59,404 nt of DNA from Candidatus Erabacter solicola (GTDB taxonomy: Bacteria > Vulcanimicrobiota > Vulcanimicrobiia > Vulcanimicrobiales > Vulcanimicrobiaceae). The translations under genes were made by a program, and so were the position numbers. The stretch covers positions 1 to 59,404 of the forward strand of contig PLDY01000029.1 in NCBI GenBank assembly GCA_003136895.1. The letters run 5' to 3'. The notes beneath the pieces were generated by a model that was not told the origin of the DNA, ran no database searches, and saw only the letters and a program-made list of their open reading frames with translations. Positions 18,001 to 25,978 of the stretch are shown in pieces; positions within the stretch are counted from its first letter, which is position 1; the number at the start of each line of letters is the position of its first letter.

Positions 18001-18494
18001 ATTGCGAACTCTTAGGACAGGCGATCGCCGAGCGCAAAGGTCAACAGGCGCAGCGCGAAGCCAAGCGCGAAGCCGTCATCGACGTCAAACTCGACGCCTT
18101 CATTCCCAATGACTACATTCCGCAGGTCTCGCAGAAGATCGCCGCTTACCAGCAGCTGGCCGACGCCCGCAGCGAAGCCGAGGTCGATGAGGTCGCGGCC
18201 GGCCTGCGCGATCGCTTCGGCGCCATGCCGGACGCGCTCGGCAATCTGGTCGCGGTAACGAAGCTGCGGACCCTCGCGCTGCACAAGGGTGTTACTCGGG
18301 TCGTCGTCGCCGAGAGCCGCCTGACCCTCGGCGTCGGCAGCGGCTTTGAGATCGCCCCGACCGCCATCTCCAAGCTCCAATCGCTGACCAGGAACCGGTT
18401 CCGTTTCGGCGATTCCAAGATTACGGTCGACCTGCCTGACCGTAAACCCGCCGAGCATCTGCCGCTGCTCAAGGCGCTGCTCGAGGCTCTCTAG
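15024..18494 (+). CDS. mfd: Transcription-repair coupling factor
   Basis: Mfd removes stalled RNA polymerase and recruits UvrA to the lesion. Order of parts: UvrB-like N-terminal region, CarD-like polymerase-interaction domain (LKVGDHLVHAVHGIAQYLGL), then a RecG-type translocase with Walker A GDVGYGKTEVA, the box VDEEQRFG, LSATPIPRTLHMS, RGRVGRSNHQAYAYL, and the C-terminal TRCF domain. From the TTG at 15024 the product is 1156 residues. Upstream, the frame stays open to 14928 and the extra residues (PALVRALPSSSRPLAGL) look like the normal Mfd start, yet hold no ATG, GTG or TTG; the true start may be an ATA/ATC at 14928-14933. A terminator hairpin follows. Confidence 0.95.
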   Translation: MIERLRQHNAAFGLHETTQAARPYLLAGLYRAMRAQFCVVVPTADVAERTFADLTYYLNEDVANLALVRPREESVGVIESPSERSARMTLFADLVAGKPLIAIVPVAALRQYVMPKTVFAALSFELGAGDEYGFEALQERLYLLGYHRSDVVSAAGEYAVRGGILDLWAASAAAPARVEFFGDAIESLRAFDLTTQRSTEALERLAVAPWSEIPRDDASRESVLARIEGSPGTVSAARAYIASGADIPEAWLPLAYDERQTLLDYFDSEALVVLEEPAMLATIERGLDDDRSREEQVLLAAVESGELSVDEDAVGEALLADVVAPHPSLGSLEATFALRRTLVIPGAIEGGATPWLPRTLETFAIETRPAEHFNRQIDLFLATISERVAAGETVALVSSGASRLVEMLRGAGLSVERSASLLHLRESGAASFVGARPGMTRGGVVFVDQGNVEAGFAIPGLRLHVLGDREIFGQPSKRVKLRAVKEGVPVTLADLKVGDHLVHAVHGIAQYLGLRTEKILGATQDYLYFKYAGTDTMLVPVTQMHQVTKYGANEGVAPRLSKMGGSDWARTKTRVSENLAKIADGLVKLYAERELASGRAFGPDTPWQAELEEAFPYEPTPDQAKAIDDTKTDMERGRPMDRLVCGDVGYGKTEVAVRAAFKAVADRCQVAVLVPTTLLAAQHHRTFSTRFASFPVRIEELSRFKTKKEQQSILKDLADGKVDVVVGTHRLLQKDVVFKNLGLIVVDEEQRFGVMHKERLKTMRASVDVLTLSATPIPRTLHMSLLGMRDLSLIQTAPKNRMSIKTVVVPASDAIVQKAIAQELDRGGQVYYLHNRIESIYGVARALEQLVPKARVAIGHGQMSESELEPIMASFIEGEIDILVATTIIENGIDIPNVNTIVVNDADKFGLAQLYQLRGRVGRSNHQAYAYLLYQAHKALSEDAKARLEAIREFAHLGSGLQVAMRDLEIRGAGNLLGAAQSGFIGAVGFETYCELLGQAIAERKGQQAQREAKREAVIDVKLDAFIPNDYIPQVSQKIAAYQQLADARSEAEVDEVAAGLRDRFGAMPDALGNLVAVTKLRTLALHKGVTRVVVAESRLTLGVGSGFEIAPTAISKLQSLTRNRFRFGDSKITVDLPDRKPAEHLPLLKALLEAL

Positions 18495-18507
18495 GGCTGA
18501 TGTCTCC

Positions 18508-18536
18508 CCGGCCAAGCAGGGCCGGAGCATCTTTTT
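18508..18536 (+). terminator. Rho-independent terminator after mfd
   Basis: A perfect 6-bp stem (CCGGCC / GGCCGG) with a six-base loop, followed within seven bases by TTTTT. It sits 14 bases after the mfd stop and 71 bases before the next gene's ATG, so it likely ends the upstream transcript and the isomerase gene has its own promoter. Confidence 0.5.
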
Positions 18537-18606
18537 GCGCGAAAGGGGCAGGGTTTGCGGGGTCGATTTGACTCCGCGTTTTATGTCACCACCTGGAGTT
18601 TTTCTG

Positions 18607-19572
18607 ATGTCCAACGCGTCTCGCGCACTCGCCGGCCTGGCGACCGCCGTCTTCGGCTTCATGCTCGCCGGTTGTGCCGGCTCGGGCGGCGACGTCGCCT
18701 CCGTCAACGGCGAAAAGATCTCGCGCTCTGATTTCGATTCGAAGACCGAGGTCTCGCCCGCATCGAAAGCGGTCCTCAATCAGATGGTGCAGGGCATCCT
18801 GATCGATCAGTACGCGCGTGACAACAAGATCACGATTCCCGACGCCGACGTCGCAAAACAAGAGAGCGACATCAAGGCGCGCTATCAGCCCGGCCAGTTC
18901 GAGCAGATTCTCAAGTCGCAGAACTTGACCGAGGCCGACGTGCAGCGGATTCTGCGCCAGAAGCTGATCGTCGAAAAGGCCGTCGCGCCGAGCGTCAAGG
19001 TCAGCGACGCCGATATCAAGGCGTACCTCGATAAGAATCACGCCACCCTCGATACGCCCGCGCAAGTGCAGGCGCGCCACATTCTGGTCGCCGATCCAAA
19101 GACCGCCGCCGACGTCGAAGCTCAGCTCAAAGCCGGTGCCAAGTTTGAAGATATGGCCAAGAAGTATTCGACCGATCCGTCCAGCAAAGATAAGGGCGGC
19201 GAGCTCGGTCTCTTCGGCAAGGGTCAGATGGTGCCGGCCTTCCAAGCTGCCGCATTCTCGCAAGCGGTCGGCGCAATCGGACCGCCGGTGAAGTCGCCGT
19301 TCGGCTACCACATCATTCAAGTTGAAAAGAAAAACCCGGCGACGGTCGCCACGCTCGCGAACTCGAGCGACAAGATCAAGACGATGCTCTCGCAAACTCA
19401 AGAACAGCAAGTGCTCCCGGCGTTCCTCGCCGGTTTGCGCGCCAAGGCGAACATCCAGATCTTCGATCCGTTGCTCAAGGACGCGATGCCGCCGCTCCCG
19501 CCGAGCCCGGCCCCGTCGGTCGCTCCCGCCGCGCCCGCGACCCTCGCGCCCGCGACGCCCGCCCAGAAGTAG
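18607..19572 (+). CDS. Lipoprotein peptidyl-prolyl isomerase (PrsA/SurA type, parvulin domain)
   Basis: 321 residues. The signal peptide ends in a lipobox (FMLAGC), so the protein is a membrane-anchored lipoprotein. A SurA-N-like helical chaperone region follows (about 35-150; VASVNGEKISRSDFDS), then a parvulin domain (about 150-250: VQARHILVADP, GGELGLFGKGQMVPAF, SPFGYHIIQVEKK). It probably helps exported proteins fold; in a diderm it may serve outer-membrane barrels, several of which are encoded here. The tail is a Pro/Ala-rich stretch. ATG at 18607 is preceded by TGGAG. The mfd-isomerase-mazG order is also seen in clostridia and relatives (from memory). Confidence 0.85.
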   Translation: MSNASRALAGLATAVFGFMLAGCAGSGGDVASVNGEKISRSDFDSKTEVSPASKAVLNQMVQGILIDQYARDNKITIPDADVAKQESDIKARYQPGQFEQILKSQNLTEADVQRILRQKLIVEKAVAPSVKVSDADIKAYLDKNHATLDTPAQVQARHILVADPKTAADVEAQLKAGAKFEDMAKKYSTDPSSKDKGGELGLFGKGQMVPAFQAAAFSQAVGAIGPPVKSPFGYHIIQVEKKNPATVATLANSSDKIKTMLSQTQEQQVLPAFLAGLRAKANIQIFDPLLKDAMPPLPPSPAPSVAPAAPATLAPATPAQK

Positions 19573-19602
19573 CCTGCCCGGACGCCGTTTGGCCGAACTC
19601 AC

Positions 19603-19640
19603 GGTTCCCTGAGATGCGTCGCGGCGCGTCTCGGGGAACT
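19603..19640 (+). other. Long stable hairpin just before mazG
   Basis: Two arms, 19605-19618 and 19625-19638, pair over 14 bp (two G-U pairs in RNA) around a six-base loop; flanking bases add a G-C and a G-U pair. It ends 12 bases before the mazG ATG and lies 33 bases after the isomerase stop. No T-run follows, so it is not a classical intrinsic terminator. It could protect mRNA ends, help Rho, or control mazG translation. Confidence 0.5.
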
Positions 19641-19650
19641 CTCGTTAACT

Positions 19651-20835
19651 ATGGCGTTGATTCGCATCGTGGGGCTGGGACCGGGGGATCCGGACCTCGT
19701 CACGCTCGGCAGCCTCGAGGCTCTGCGCCGGGTCGGGCATGCCGTCACGCTGCTCGCACCGCCCGACCTGATGCTCTTTCTTCAAAGCGAGGGCGTGAGG
19801 ATCGAACGCGATCGGATCGCCAAACCATCGCTCTTCGTGCGCGGCTCGGCCGATGAGATCGAGACGTTCGTTGCCTCGCTGGGCGACGAAGACGTCGCGC
19901 TCGGCGTGCTCGGAAATCCACTCTCGGACTTCCCCGGTCTGCCGATCCTATTGCGCGCGCTCGAACGGCGCGAGATCCGCTGCGAGCTCGTCCCCGGCAT
20001 GCCGCGCGCGACGCTCTCGGCCTCGATCTCGATGCCGCTCGTTCCGTTGCCCCCGGCATCGGATCACTATACCTGGGACGACTTGATCGAAGTGATGGCG
20101 CGTTTGCGCCGATCCTGCCCGTGGGATCGCGAGCAGACGCACGAGTCGCTCGTCCCATACTTGATCGAGGAGACCTACGAGGTCGCCGACGCGATCGAAG
20201 CTCACAACGCAGGCGATCTCTGCGAAGAGTTGGGCGACTTGCTGCTGCAGATCGTCTTTCACGCCCAACTCGCAACCGAGCGTGGAAAGTTCTCGATCGC
20301 CGATGTGGTGGATGGGCTCTCCAACAAAATGATTCGCCGGCATCCGCACGTCTTCGGCGACGTTGCGGTCGCCGACGTCGCTGAGGTGTGGCAGAACTGG
20401 GATCAGCTCAAAGCGCTCGAACCCGCTGGGAAGCTGCGCGATTCGCGCTTGGACGGCATTCCCAAAGGTCTCGGCTCGCTGCAGCGGGCGCAGAAGATGC
20501 AAGAGAAGGCCGCTCGCGTCGGATTCGATTGGCCGAACCTTGCGGGCGTTCGCGCCAAGCTCGCCGAGGAGGTCGCCGAACTCGAGAACGCTCGGCGTGA
20601 CGGCGACCAGGAAGCGATTCGCGAAGAACTCGGCGACGTGATCTTCACCTTCGTCAACTTCGCACGCGCGCTCGGCGTCGATGCCGAGGGCGCGTTACGC
20701 GACGCCAATGCTAAGTTCTACCGCCGCTTCACCTTCATGGAACGCCGAGCTGAGAAGGAAGGCCGCAAGCTCAACGACCTCAGCCTCGACGAACTTGACG
20801 AACTCTGGCAGCTCGCCAAGACGCAGGCCGCATGA
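19651..20835 (+). CDS. mazG: MazG-family nucleotide pyrophosphohydrolase with shortened tetrapyrrole-methylase-like N-domain (YabN-like)
   Basis: 394 residues. Residues about 1-130 look like a tetrapyrrole (corrin/porphyrin) methylase: [20 protein letters not shown] is its classical start, but the region is only about half the usual 230 residues. From about 140 there are two MazG domains: [46 protein letters not shown], then a second EEVAELENA...[15 protein letters not shown]. MazG hydrolyses NTPs to NMP and pyrophosphate, clearing faulty nucleotides. Bacillus YabN has the same fusion and also sits downstream of mfd. The methylase part is probably inactive, given its length. It overlaps the next gene by ATGA. 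Confidence 0.9.
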   Translation: MALIRIVGLGPGDPDLVTLGSLEALRRVGHAVTLLAPPDLMLFLQSEGVRIERDRIAKPSLFVRGSADEIETFVASLGDEDVALGVLGNPLSDFPGLPILLRALERREIRCELVPGMPRATLSASISMPLVPLPPASDHYTWDDLIEVMARLRRSCPWDREQTHESLVPYLIEETYEVADAIEAHNAGDLCEELGDLLLQIVFHAQLATERGKFSIADVVDGLSNKMIRRHPHVFGDVAVADVAEVWQNWDQLKALEPAGKLRDSRLDGIPKGLGSLQRAQKMQEKAARVGFDWPNLAGVRAKLAEEVAELENARRDGDQEAIREELGDVIFTFVNFARALGVDAEGALRDANAKFYRRFTFMERRAEKEGRKLNDLSLDELDELWQLAKTQAA

Positions 20836-21221
20836 GCGAGCGGGGTGGCAGCAAACCTGTCGTGATTCGCGTGCGGATGAGCGCGCACGATGCGCACTAC
20901 GGAGGCAATCTGGTCGAAGGCGCGCGCGTGCTGGCACTCTTCGGCGACGTCGCGACCGAACTGTTGATTCGCAGCGACGGCGATGAAGGCTTGTTCGCCG
21001 CGTACGAATCGGTTGAGTTTCTCGCGCCGGTTCACGCCGGCGACTTCATCGAAGCCGAAGGCCGCATCGTGCGCTTCGGCAATCGCTCGCGAGCAATCGA
21101 GTTCGAAGCGCGCAAAGTCATCGCGGCGTGCCCCGATCTTTCGGCGACCGCGGCCGAGGTCATCGATCCGCCCGTCGTCGTCTGCCGCGCTCGGGGAACA
21201 TGCGTCGCGCCCCGGCGTTAG
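20832..21221 (+). CDS. 3-aminobutyryl-CoA ammonia-lyase-like hotdog protein
   Basis: 129 residues in a single hotdog fold. The blocks [56 protein letters not shown] and [10 protein letters not shown] match, from memory, the Kal enzyme of anaerobic lysine fermentation, which removes ammonia from L-3-aminobutyryl-CoA to give crotonyl-CoA. No other lysine-fermentation gene (kamA, kdd, kce, kamDE) is in this window. So it may serve a different acyl-CoA or lysine-related pathway; the operon partners (mazG, S4 protein, whiA) say nothing about substrate. ATG overlaps mazG stop. Fold and family are secure; activity is inferred. Confidence 0.72.
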   Translation: MSERGGSKPVVIRVRMSAHDAHYGGNLVEGARVLALFGDVATELLIRSDGDEGLFAAYESVEFLAPVHAGDFIEAEGRIVRFGNRSRAIEFEARKVIAACPDLSATAAEVIDPPVVVCRARGTCVAPRR

Positions 21222-21733
21222 CGTTCGCGCTCGCGCTCGTTCTGGCCGCAGGTGCCGGAGCGAATGCTGAGCCTGCGCCCCCGACGCCGGGCCCGGGCGG
21301 AACCGCAACGGCCGAGATCACGCGTTATGACGTGGGAGCGCTGCTCCAGGCGGTCGATCTCGCCGCCAAATCACCGAAGATCAAACTCCAGGTCGTGGCC
21401 AAACCGGCAGCCGAGATGCCGCCGTACGATCAGATCTACTGGTATGCCGGCATCAGCACCGATGGCGACAAGAAGGTGGCACACATTTGGAAGAATGCCG
21501 TGCTCGCCGCGCGGCCTTCGGTTGAAAACAACGACCGTTTGGACGACGCGCGAATGCTGGCGGTGATGGACTACGGTTTTGCCGGCGAGAAGTGGAAAGC
21601 GCTCTACGACTCGGTTGCCAAGACCGATGGGGCGCTTGGCCCGTCGGTGACCGACCGGTACCAGACCCGCCACGCCCTGATCAAGACGGTCCAAGACTTC
21701 ATCGCCGACGCGCAACGCCGGCCGCATACATAG
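21200..21733 (+). CDS. Exported protein of unknown function
   Basis: 177 residues: signal peptide [20 protein letters not shown] followed by a short Pro-rich stretch and a soluble, probably mixed alpha/beta domain (about 45-177) without motifs I recognise. It is rich in charged and aromatic residues ([32 protein letters not shown]). The ATG at 21200 lies inside the end of the preceding gene (22-base overlap) and its TAG shares a base with the GTG of the S4 gene, so it is part of the same translationally coupled run. No second cysteine-rich or lipoprotein signal. Confidence 0.6.
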   Translation: MRRAPALAFALALVLAAGAGANAEPAPPTPGPGGTATAEITRYDVGALLQAVDLAAKSPKIKLQVVAKPAAEMPPYDQIYWYAGISTDGDKKVAHIWKNAVLAARPSVENNDRLDDARMLAVMDYGFAGEKWKALYDSVAKTDGALGPSVTDRYQTRHALIKTVQDFIADAQRRPHT

Positions 21734-22029
21734 TGCGGATCGACAAGTTTCTCAAGGTCTCGCGTTTGGCCAAGCGCCGCAGCGAAGCTCACGAGGCGCT
21801 GGTCGCGGGCCGGATCACGCGCGATGGCCGCGCGCTAAAACCGGGCTATGAGGTTCGCGTCGGCGACGTCCTGCTGTTGCACTATGCTCGCAAGTTCTTG
21901 ACCGTGCGGATCTTGTACGTTCCCGAGCGCGTCACGCCCGCACTACGCGATATGCTGATGTACGAGATCGTCGAAGAACGTCGCGACGATCCGATCGATT
22001 GGCTCGAGGCCTCAGTCCCGGCGCCGTGA
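21733..22029 (+). CDS. S4-domain RNA-binding protein (RqcP/YabO- or Hsp15-like)
   Basis: 98 residues; GTG start shares one base with the upstream TAG. The S4 domain opens with [20 protein letters not shown] and continues EALVAGRITRDGRALKPGY, EVRVGDVLLLHYARKFLTVR. S4 proteins of this size bind rRNA or tRNA on the large ribosomal subunit; RqcP helps poly-Ala tailing in ribosome rescue, while Hsp15 rescues nascent-chain-tRNA complexes. RqcP (yabO) follows yabN/mazG and mfd in Bacillus, and that context favours RqcP here. The C-terminal extension (about 30 residues, DMLMYEIVEERRDDPIDWLE) is longer than in YabO. Confidence 0.8.
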   Translation: MRIDKFLKVSRLAKRRSEAHEALVAGRITRDGRALKPGYEVRVGDVLLLHYARKFLTVRILYVPERVTPALRDMLMYEIVEERRDDPIDWLEASVPAP

Positions 22030-22889
22030 GTTCGACGCTTTCGGCCGACGCGAAGGACGCGCTGGCGCGCGACGTGCCGGCAAGCGAACATTGCCGCAAC
22101 GCGCTACGCGAAGGCCTCTACTACTACGGCGGCGCCGCGGACCGGACGACCTTTCGAACGCAGCGCGCCTCGATCGCGCGACTGGCCTGGAGCCTGCTCG
22201 AGGATCGAACCTCGCGCCGCATACGCAAGACCGCGGGAACGCGTTTGCGCCGGTTGCCGATCTACGAGATCGACCGCGACGCCGCAAGCGCCCCGCCGAA
22301 GCCGCGCGCACGCTGCGACCGGCGCATGGAGTTGCGCGGCGCCTTTCTCGCATGCGGTTCGATCGCCGTCCCGGCGCGAGGCTATCACCTCGAATTCGCG
22401 CCGCCCGGCGAGGCCGAAGCAAAGCGGCTCCTGAGCTTGCTGCGCGCCGACGGGCGGCATCCGAAATCGGCGCCGCGCAAACGGCGGACGGTCGTCTACT
22501 TCAAAGATATCGACGAGATCGCGCACGTTCTCACCTCGATCGGCGCCTTCGGCGCCGTGCTGCACCTCGAAGACGTTCGCGCGCTCAAAGAGACCAAGAA
22601 TCGTATTCATCGCTTGGTCAACACCGAGACGGCCAACGTCGACCGCGCGGCGAGTGCCGCCGCCGCGCAGCGCGAATCGATCGCGCTCTTGGCCGACGCA
22701 TACGGCTTGCGCAATCTTTCCGCAGCGTTGCGCGAGATCGCCGAATTACGCCTGGCCCATCCTACCGAAACGCTCGCCGAACTCGGGCGGCGCTGCAATC
22801 CCGCCGCCAAGAAGTCAACCGTGAACGGACGCATCGCCCGGCTCCTAAAACTCGCGCGTGGTTTGCACCGCGGTCGCTCCGAAGCTTAA
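22026..22889 (+). CDS. whiA: Transcription factor WhiA
   Basis: 287 residues. The N-terminal two-thirds is the LAGLIDADG-endonuclease-like domain (blocks [37 protein letters not shown] then [16 protein letters not shown]), and the C-terminus is the WhiA helix-turn-helix ([36 protein letters not shown]). WhiA controls cell division and sporulation genes in actinobacteria and affects division and DNA segregation in firmicutes. GTG at 22026 overlaps the S4 stop (GTGA). In actinobacteria whiA also sits just before gap-pgk-tpi, as here. The LAGLIDADG catalytic residues are not retained, as usual. Confidence 0.92.
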   Translation: MSSTLSADAKDALARDVPASEHCRNALREGLYYYGGAADRTTFRTQRASIARLAWSLLEDRTSRRIRKTAGTRLRRLPIYEIDRDAASAPPKPRARCDRRMELRGAFLACGSIAVPARGYHLEFAPPGEAEAKRLLSLLRADGRHPKSAPRKRRTVVYFKDIDEIAHVLTSIGAFGAVLHLEDVRALKETKNRIHRLVNTETANVDRAASAAAAQRESIALLADAYGLRNLSAALREIAELRLAHPTETLAELGRRCNPAAKKSTVNGRIARLLKLARGLHRGRSEA

Positions 22890-22892
22890 TAC
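22863..22892 (+). promoter_or_regulatory. Candidate sigma-70 promoter for the gap operon
   Basis: TTGCAC (22863-22868) and TAATAC (22887-22892) are separated by 18 bp; the -10 box includes the whiA stop codon. The next gene begins 95 bases later, leaving a leader of about 85 bases in which I see no riboswitch. Confidence 0.4.
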
Positions 22893-22986
22893 TCTTAACG
22901 CGATCGGACCAGGGCCGGCCGCCAGGAGGGCCTCGCGGCGACCGGCGCCTAAACGAGTCGAACTGCAGGTTTTCGAGGGAGAGCAC

Positions 22987-24000
22987 ATGCGCATCGGGAT
23001 CAACGGATTCGGGCGGATCGGCCGTAATTTTCTCAAGGCTCTGATCGAGCGTCAGCCGCAGATCCAAGTGGCGGCGGTCAACGATCTCACGAGCGCCGCC
23101 GAATGCGCGCATCTCTTCAAGTACGACTCGAACTACGGCACCTACGAAGGTTCGGTCACGCACACCGCCGATTCGATTACGCTCGATGGGCGCACGATCG
23201 CGGTGCTGGCCGAACGCGACCCGGCAAAGCTTCCCTGGAAGGATCTCGGCGTCGACGTCGTCATCGAATCGACCGGCTTCTTCACCGACGCGACCAAGGC
23301 GCGCGCGCACATCGACGGTGGCGGCGCGAAGAAAGTCATCATCTCGGCGCCGGCCAAGGACGAAGACATTACCCTCGTCCTCGGCGTCAACGAGCGCGAC
23401 TACGATCCTGCCAAGCACCACATTATCTCGAACGCATCGTGTACGACGAACTGTCTCGCGACGGCGGTCAAGCCGATCGTCGATCATCTCGGGTGGGTCA
23501 AGGGTTTCATGACCACGATCCACTCGTATACGAACGATCAGAATATTCTCGACGCGCCCCACAAGGATCTGCGCCGCGCGCGCAACGCCGCGACCAACAT
23601 CATTCCAACCTCGACCGGCGCGGCCAAGGCGCTCTATCTGACGATTCCCGAGATCAAAGGAACCTTCGACGGGTTCGCGCTGCGCGTGCCGACCGCGACG
23701 GTCTCGATGGTCTACTTGGTCTGCCAAGTCAAGCGCGACACGACGAAAGATGAAGTCAATGAGATTCTGCGGCGCGCGGCCGGGACCGATATGAAGGATC
23801 TGGTGCATTACTGCGACGTGGAGTTGGTTTCGAGCGACTTCAAACGTTCGCCGTACAGTTCGATCGTCGACTCCGGTTTGACCAACGCTAACGGCGACCT
23901 CGTGCAGATCGCGGCCTGGTACGATAACGAGTGGGGCTATTCGTGCCGGCTCGCGGACGTGACCGCGATGGTATTGACGAAGCAGCCGGCCGGCGTCTGA
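22987..24000 (+). CDS. gap: Glyceraldehyde-3-phosphate dehydrogenase
   Basis: 337 residues. NAD-dependent oxidation and phosphorylation of glyceraldehyde 3-phosphate in glycolysis. The N-terminal Rossmann motif is [20 protein letters not shown]; the catalytic cysteine is Cys152 in [12 protein letters not shown]; the later GAAKAL and [16 protein letters not shown] blocks complete the family pattern. ATG at 22987 is preceded by GAGGGAGA, a good ribosome-binding site, and the operon gap-pgk-tpiA-gpmI follows. The residues after the second beta strand do not by themselves decide NAD versus NADP use, but the general sequence is glycolytic type. Confidence 0.96.
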   Translation: MRIGINGFGRIGRNFLKALIERQPQIQVAAVNDLTSAAECAHLFKYDSNYGTYEGSVTHTADSITLDGRTIAVLAERDPAKLPWKDLGVDVVIESTGFFTDATKARAHIDGGGAKKVIISAPAKDEDITLVLGVNERDYDPAKHHIISNASCTTNCLATAVKPIVDHLGWVKGFMTTIHSYTNDQNILDAPHKDLRRARNAATNIIPTSTGAAKALYLTIPEIKGTFDGFALRVPTATVSMVYLVCQVKRDTTKDEVNEILRRAAGTDMKDLVHYCDVELVSSDFKRSPYSSIVDSGLTNANGDLVQIAAWYDNEWGYSCRLADVTAMVLTKQPAGV

Positions 24001-24020
24001 CGGACGGTCGTGCGGGCGGC

Positions 24021-25226
24021 ATGAACTTCCGATCGCTGCGCGACGTCGACGTCCGCGGCAAACGCGTGATCGTACGCGAAGACTTGAACGTGCCGCTGAA
24101 AGATGGACACCTCGGTGACGATACGCGGATCGTCGCGGCGTTGCAAACGCTGCGCTGGTTACGCGAACGCGATGCGCGCACGATCGTGCTCGCGCATTTG
24201 GGCCGGCCCGACGGAAAAGTCGTGCCGCAGCTCTCACTGCGGCCAATCGCTACCGAACTTGGCGTTCGTTTGGGCGGTCGCGTCGGGTTTGCCGGCGATT
24301 GCGTCGGACCCGTCGCCGAGGCGGCGGTCGCAGCCTTGCACGACGGGGATACGTTGCTCCTCGAAAACGTTCGCTTTCATCCCGAAGAAGAAGCGAACGA
24401 TCCGGTCTTTGCCCGCGCACTCGCGGCGCTCGGTGACCTCTATGTGAATGACGCGTTCGGAACGGCGCATCGCGCGCACGCGTCGACCGAGGGGATCGCG
24501 GCCTACGTGCCCGCGGTCGCCGGTTTTCTGATGGAGGCCGAACTCACGGCGCTCGGCAGGTTGACGAACGACCCCGCGCTGCCCTTCGTCTGCGCGATCG
24601 GCGGCGCCAAGGTCAAAGATAAAGTCGGCGTCTTCTCGCACCTGCTGCAACGCGTCAGCGCGTTCGTCATCGGCGGTGGGATGGCCAACACGTTCCTGGC
24701 TGCGGCGGGCATCGACGTCGGCACGTCGTTGCGCGACGACGATCTCTCGCCGGCGAAGGCGATCATCGCGCAAGCAAAGCTCAAGAATATCCCGCTGCAC
24801 GTCCCGAGCGACGCCGTGGTCTCGACCGCGTTCGATGCGGATGCGTCGGCGGAGACCGTCCCTATCTCGGAGATCGGCGCACGCATGATTCTCGATATCG
24901 GACCGCAGACGGCCGCCGCGTACGCTGCGGTCCTGCGCGACGCGCGCACGATCGTCTTCAACGGCCCGATGGGCGTCTACGAGAAACCCGCATATCAGAA
25001 CGGCACGCGAACCGTCGGCGAGGCGATCGCCGAAGCGACCCGCAACGGTGCCGTCAGCGTGGTCGGCGGCGGCGATGCCGCCGCCGCCGCGCACGAACTT
25101 GGTTTTGCGGCGGCGATGACGCACGTCTCGACCGGTGGGGGGGCGACCCTCGAATTTCTCGAAGGCAAGACGCTCCCCGGCGTCGCCGCGCTCGAGCGAT
25201 CGGCGCAGGAAGCCGGAATCCGATGA
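24021..25226 (+). CDS. pgk: Phosphoglycerate kinase
   Basis: 401 residues, full length. Transfers phosphate from 1,3-bisphosphoglycerate to ADP. Motifs: [79 protein letters not shown] and [18 protein letters not shown] at 24021 starts 20 bases after the gap stop. The tpiA start overlaps its stop by ATGA. Nothing unusual beyond the expected order of glycolytic genes. Confidence 0.96.
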   Translation: MNFRSLRDVDVRGKRVIVREDLNVPLKDGHLGDDTRIVAALQTLRWLRERDARTIVLAHLGRPDGKVVPQLSLRPIATELGVRLGGRVGFAGDCVGPVAEAAVAALHDGDTLLLENVRFHPEEEANDPVFARALAALGDLYVNDAFGTAHRAHASTEGIAAYVPAVAGFLMEAELTALGRLTNDPALPFVCAIGGAKVKDKVGVFSHLLQRVSAFVIGGGMANTFLAAAGIDVGTSLRDDDLSPAKAIIAQAKLKNIPLHVPSDAVVSTAFDADASAETVPISEIGARMILDIGPQTAAAYAAVLRDARTIVFNGPMGVYEKPAYQNGTRTVGEAIAEATRNGAVSVVGGGDAAAAAHELGFAAAMTHVSTGGGATLEFLEGKTLPGVAALERSAQEAGIR

Positions 25227-25978
25227 GACGCCGGCCGCTGATCGTCGGAAACTGGAAGATGCACAAGACGATCGCGGAGACGCGCGCGCTCTTGCGCGAG
25301 CTTCGCGCCGCTCCACTGCCGCCCGGCGTGGAGGTCGTCGTCGCCCCGCCGTTCACCGCGCTCCCGGCGGCACGCGAAGAACTGCGCGAGGGCACGATCG
25401 AACTCGGTGCGCAGACGATGCATCAAGCAAACCACGGACCCTACACCGGCGAGATCAGCCCGGTCATGCTGCACGAACTCGGCGTACGCTGGGTCATTCT
25501 CGGACACTCCGAACGGCGCGCCTATTTCAGCGAGACCGACGATGCGGTCGCCCACAAAGTGCGGGCGGCGTTGGCGCACGGCATCACGCCGATCGTCGCG
25601 GTCGGTGAGACCGCGACCGAACATGAAGAGCATGCGACGCTGACCAGAGTAACGCTGCAAGCGCGGGCGGCGTTCGCCGGACTCGCGCCCGAGGACGTCG
25701 GCCGTTGCGTCGTTGCCTACGAACCGATTTGGGCGATCGGCTCGGGTCTCGTCGAGGAGCCCGCTGGCGCCAACGCCGTCATCGGTTCTATTCGCGCAGC
25801 CGTCGAAGGCCTCGAGCAAACGCGCATGCTGTACGGCGGAAGCATGAAGGGCGAAAACGCTGCGGCCCTGCTGGCGCAGCCGGAGATCGACGGCGGCCTC
25901 ATCGGCGGCGCGAGCCTGCAGGCGGCATCATTCCTCGCGATCGTCGAAGCGGCGCGCGCGCGCGCGCAGACGCCGTGA
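25223..25978 (+). CDS. tpiA: Triosephosphate isomerase
   Basis: 251 residues, TIM barrel. The catalytic set is in place: Asn10 and Lys12 (VGNWKMHK), His95 (ILGHSERR) and Glu167 (AYEPIWAIG), with the phosphate-binding GGSMKGENA near residue 212. Interconverts dihydroxyacetone phosphate and glyceraldehyde 3-phosphate. Overlaps pgk (ATGA) and gpmI (GTGA). The C-terminus is an Ala/Arg-rich helix. Confidence 0.96.
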   Translation: MRRRPLIVGNWKMHKTIAETRALLRELRAAPLPPGVEVVVAPPFTALPAAREELREGTIELGAQTMHQANHGPYTGEISPVMLHELGVRWVILGHSERRAYFSETDDAVAHKVRAALAHGITPIVAVGETATEHEEHATLTRVTLQARAAFAGLAPEDVGRCVVAYEPIWAIGSGLVEEPAGANAVIGSIRAAVEGLEQTRMLYGGSMKGENAAALLAQPEIDGGLIGGASLQAASFLAIVEAARARAQTP

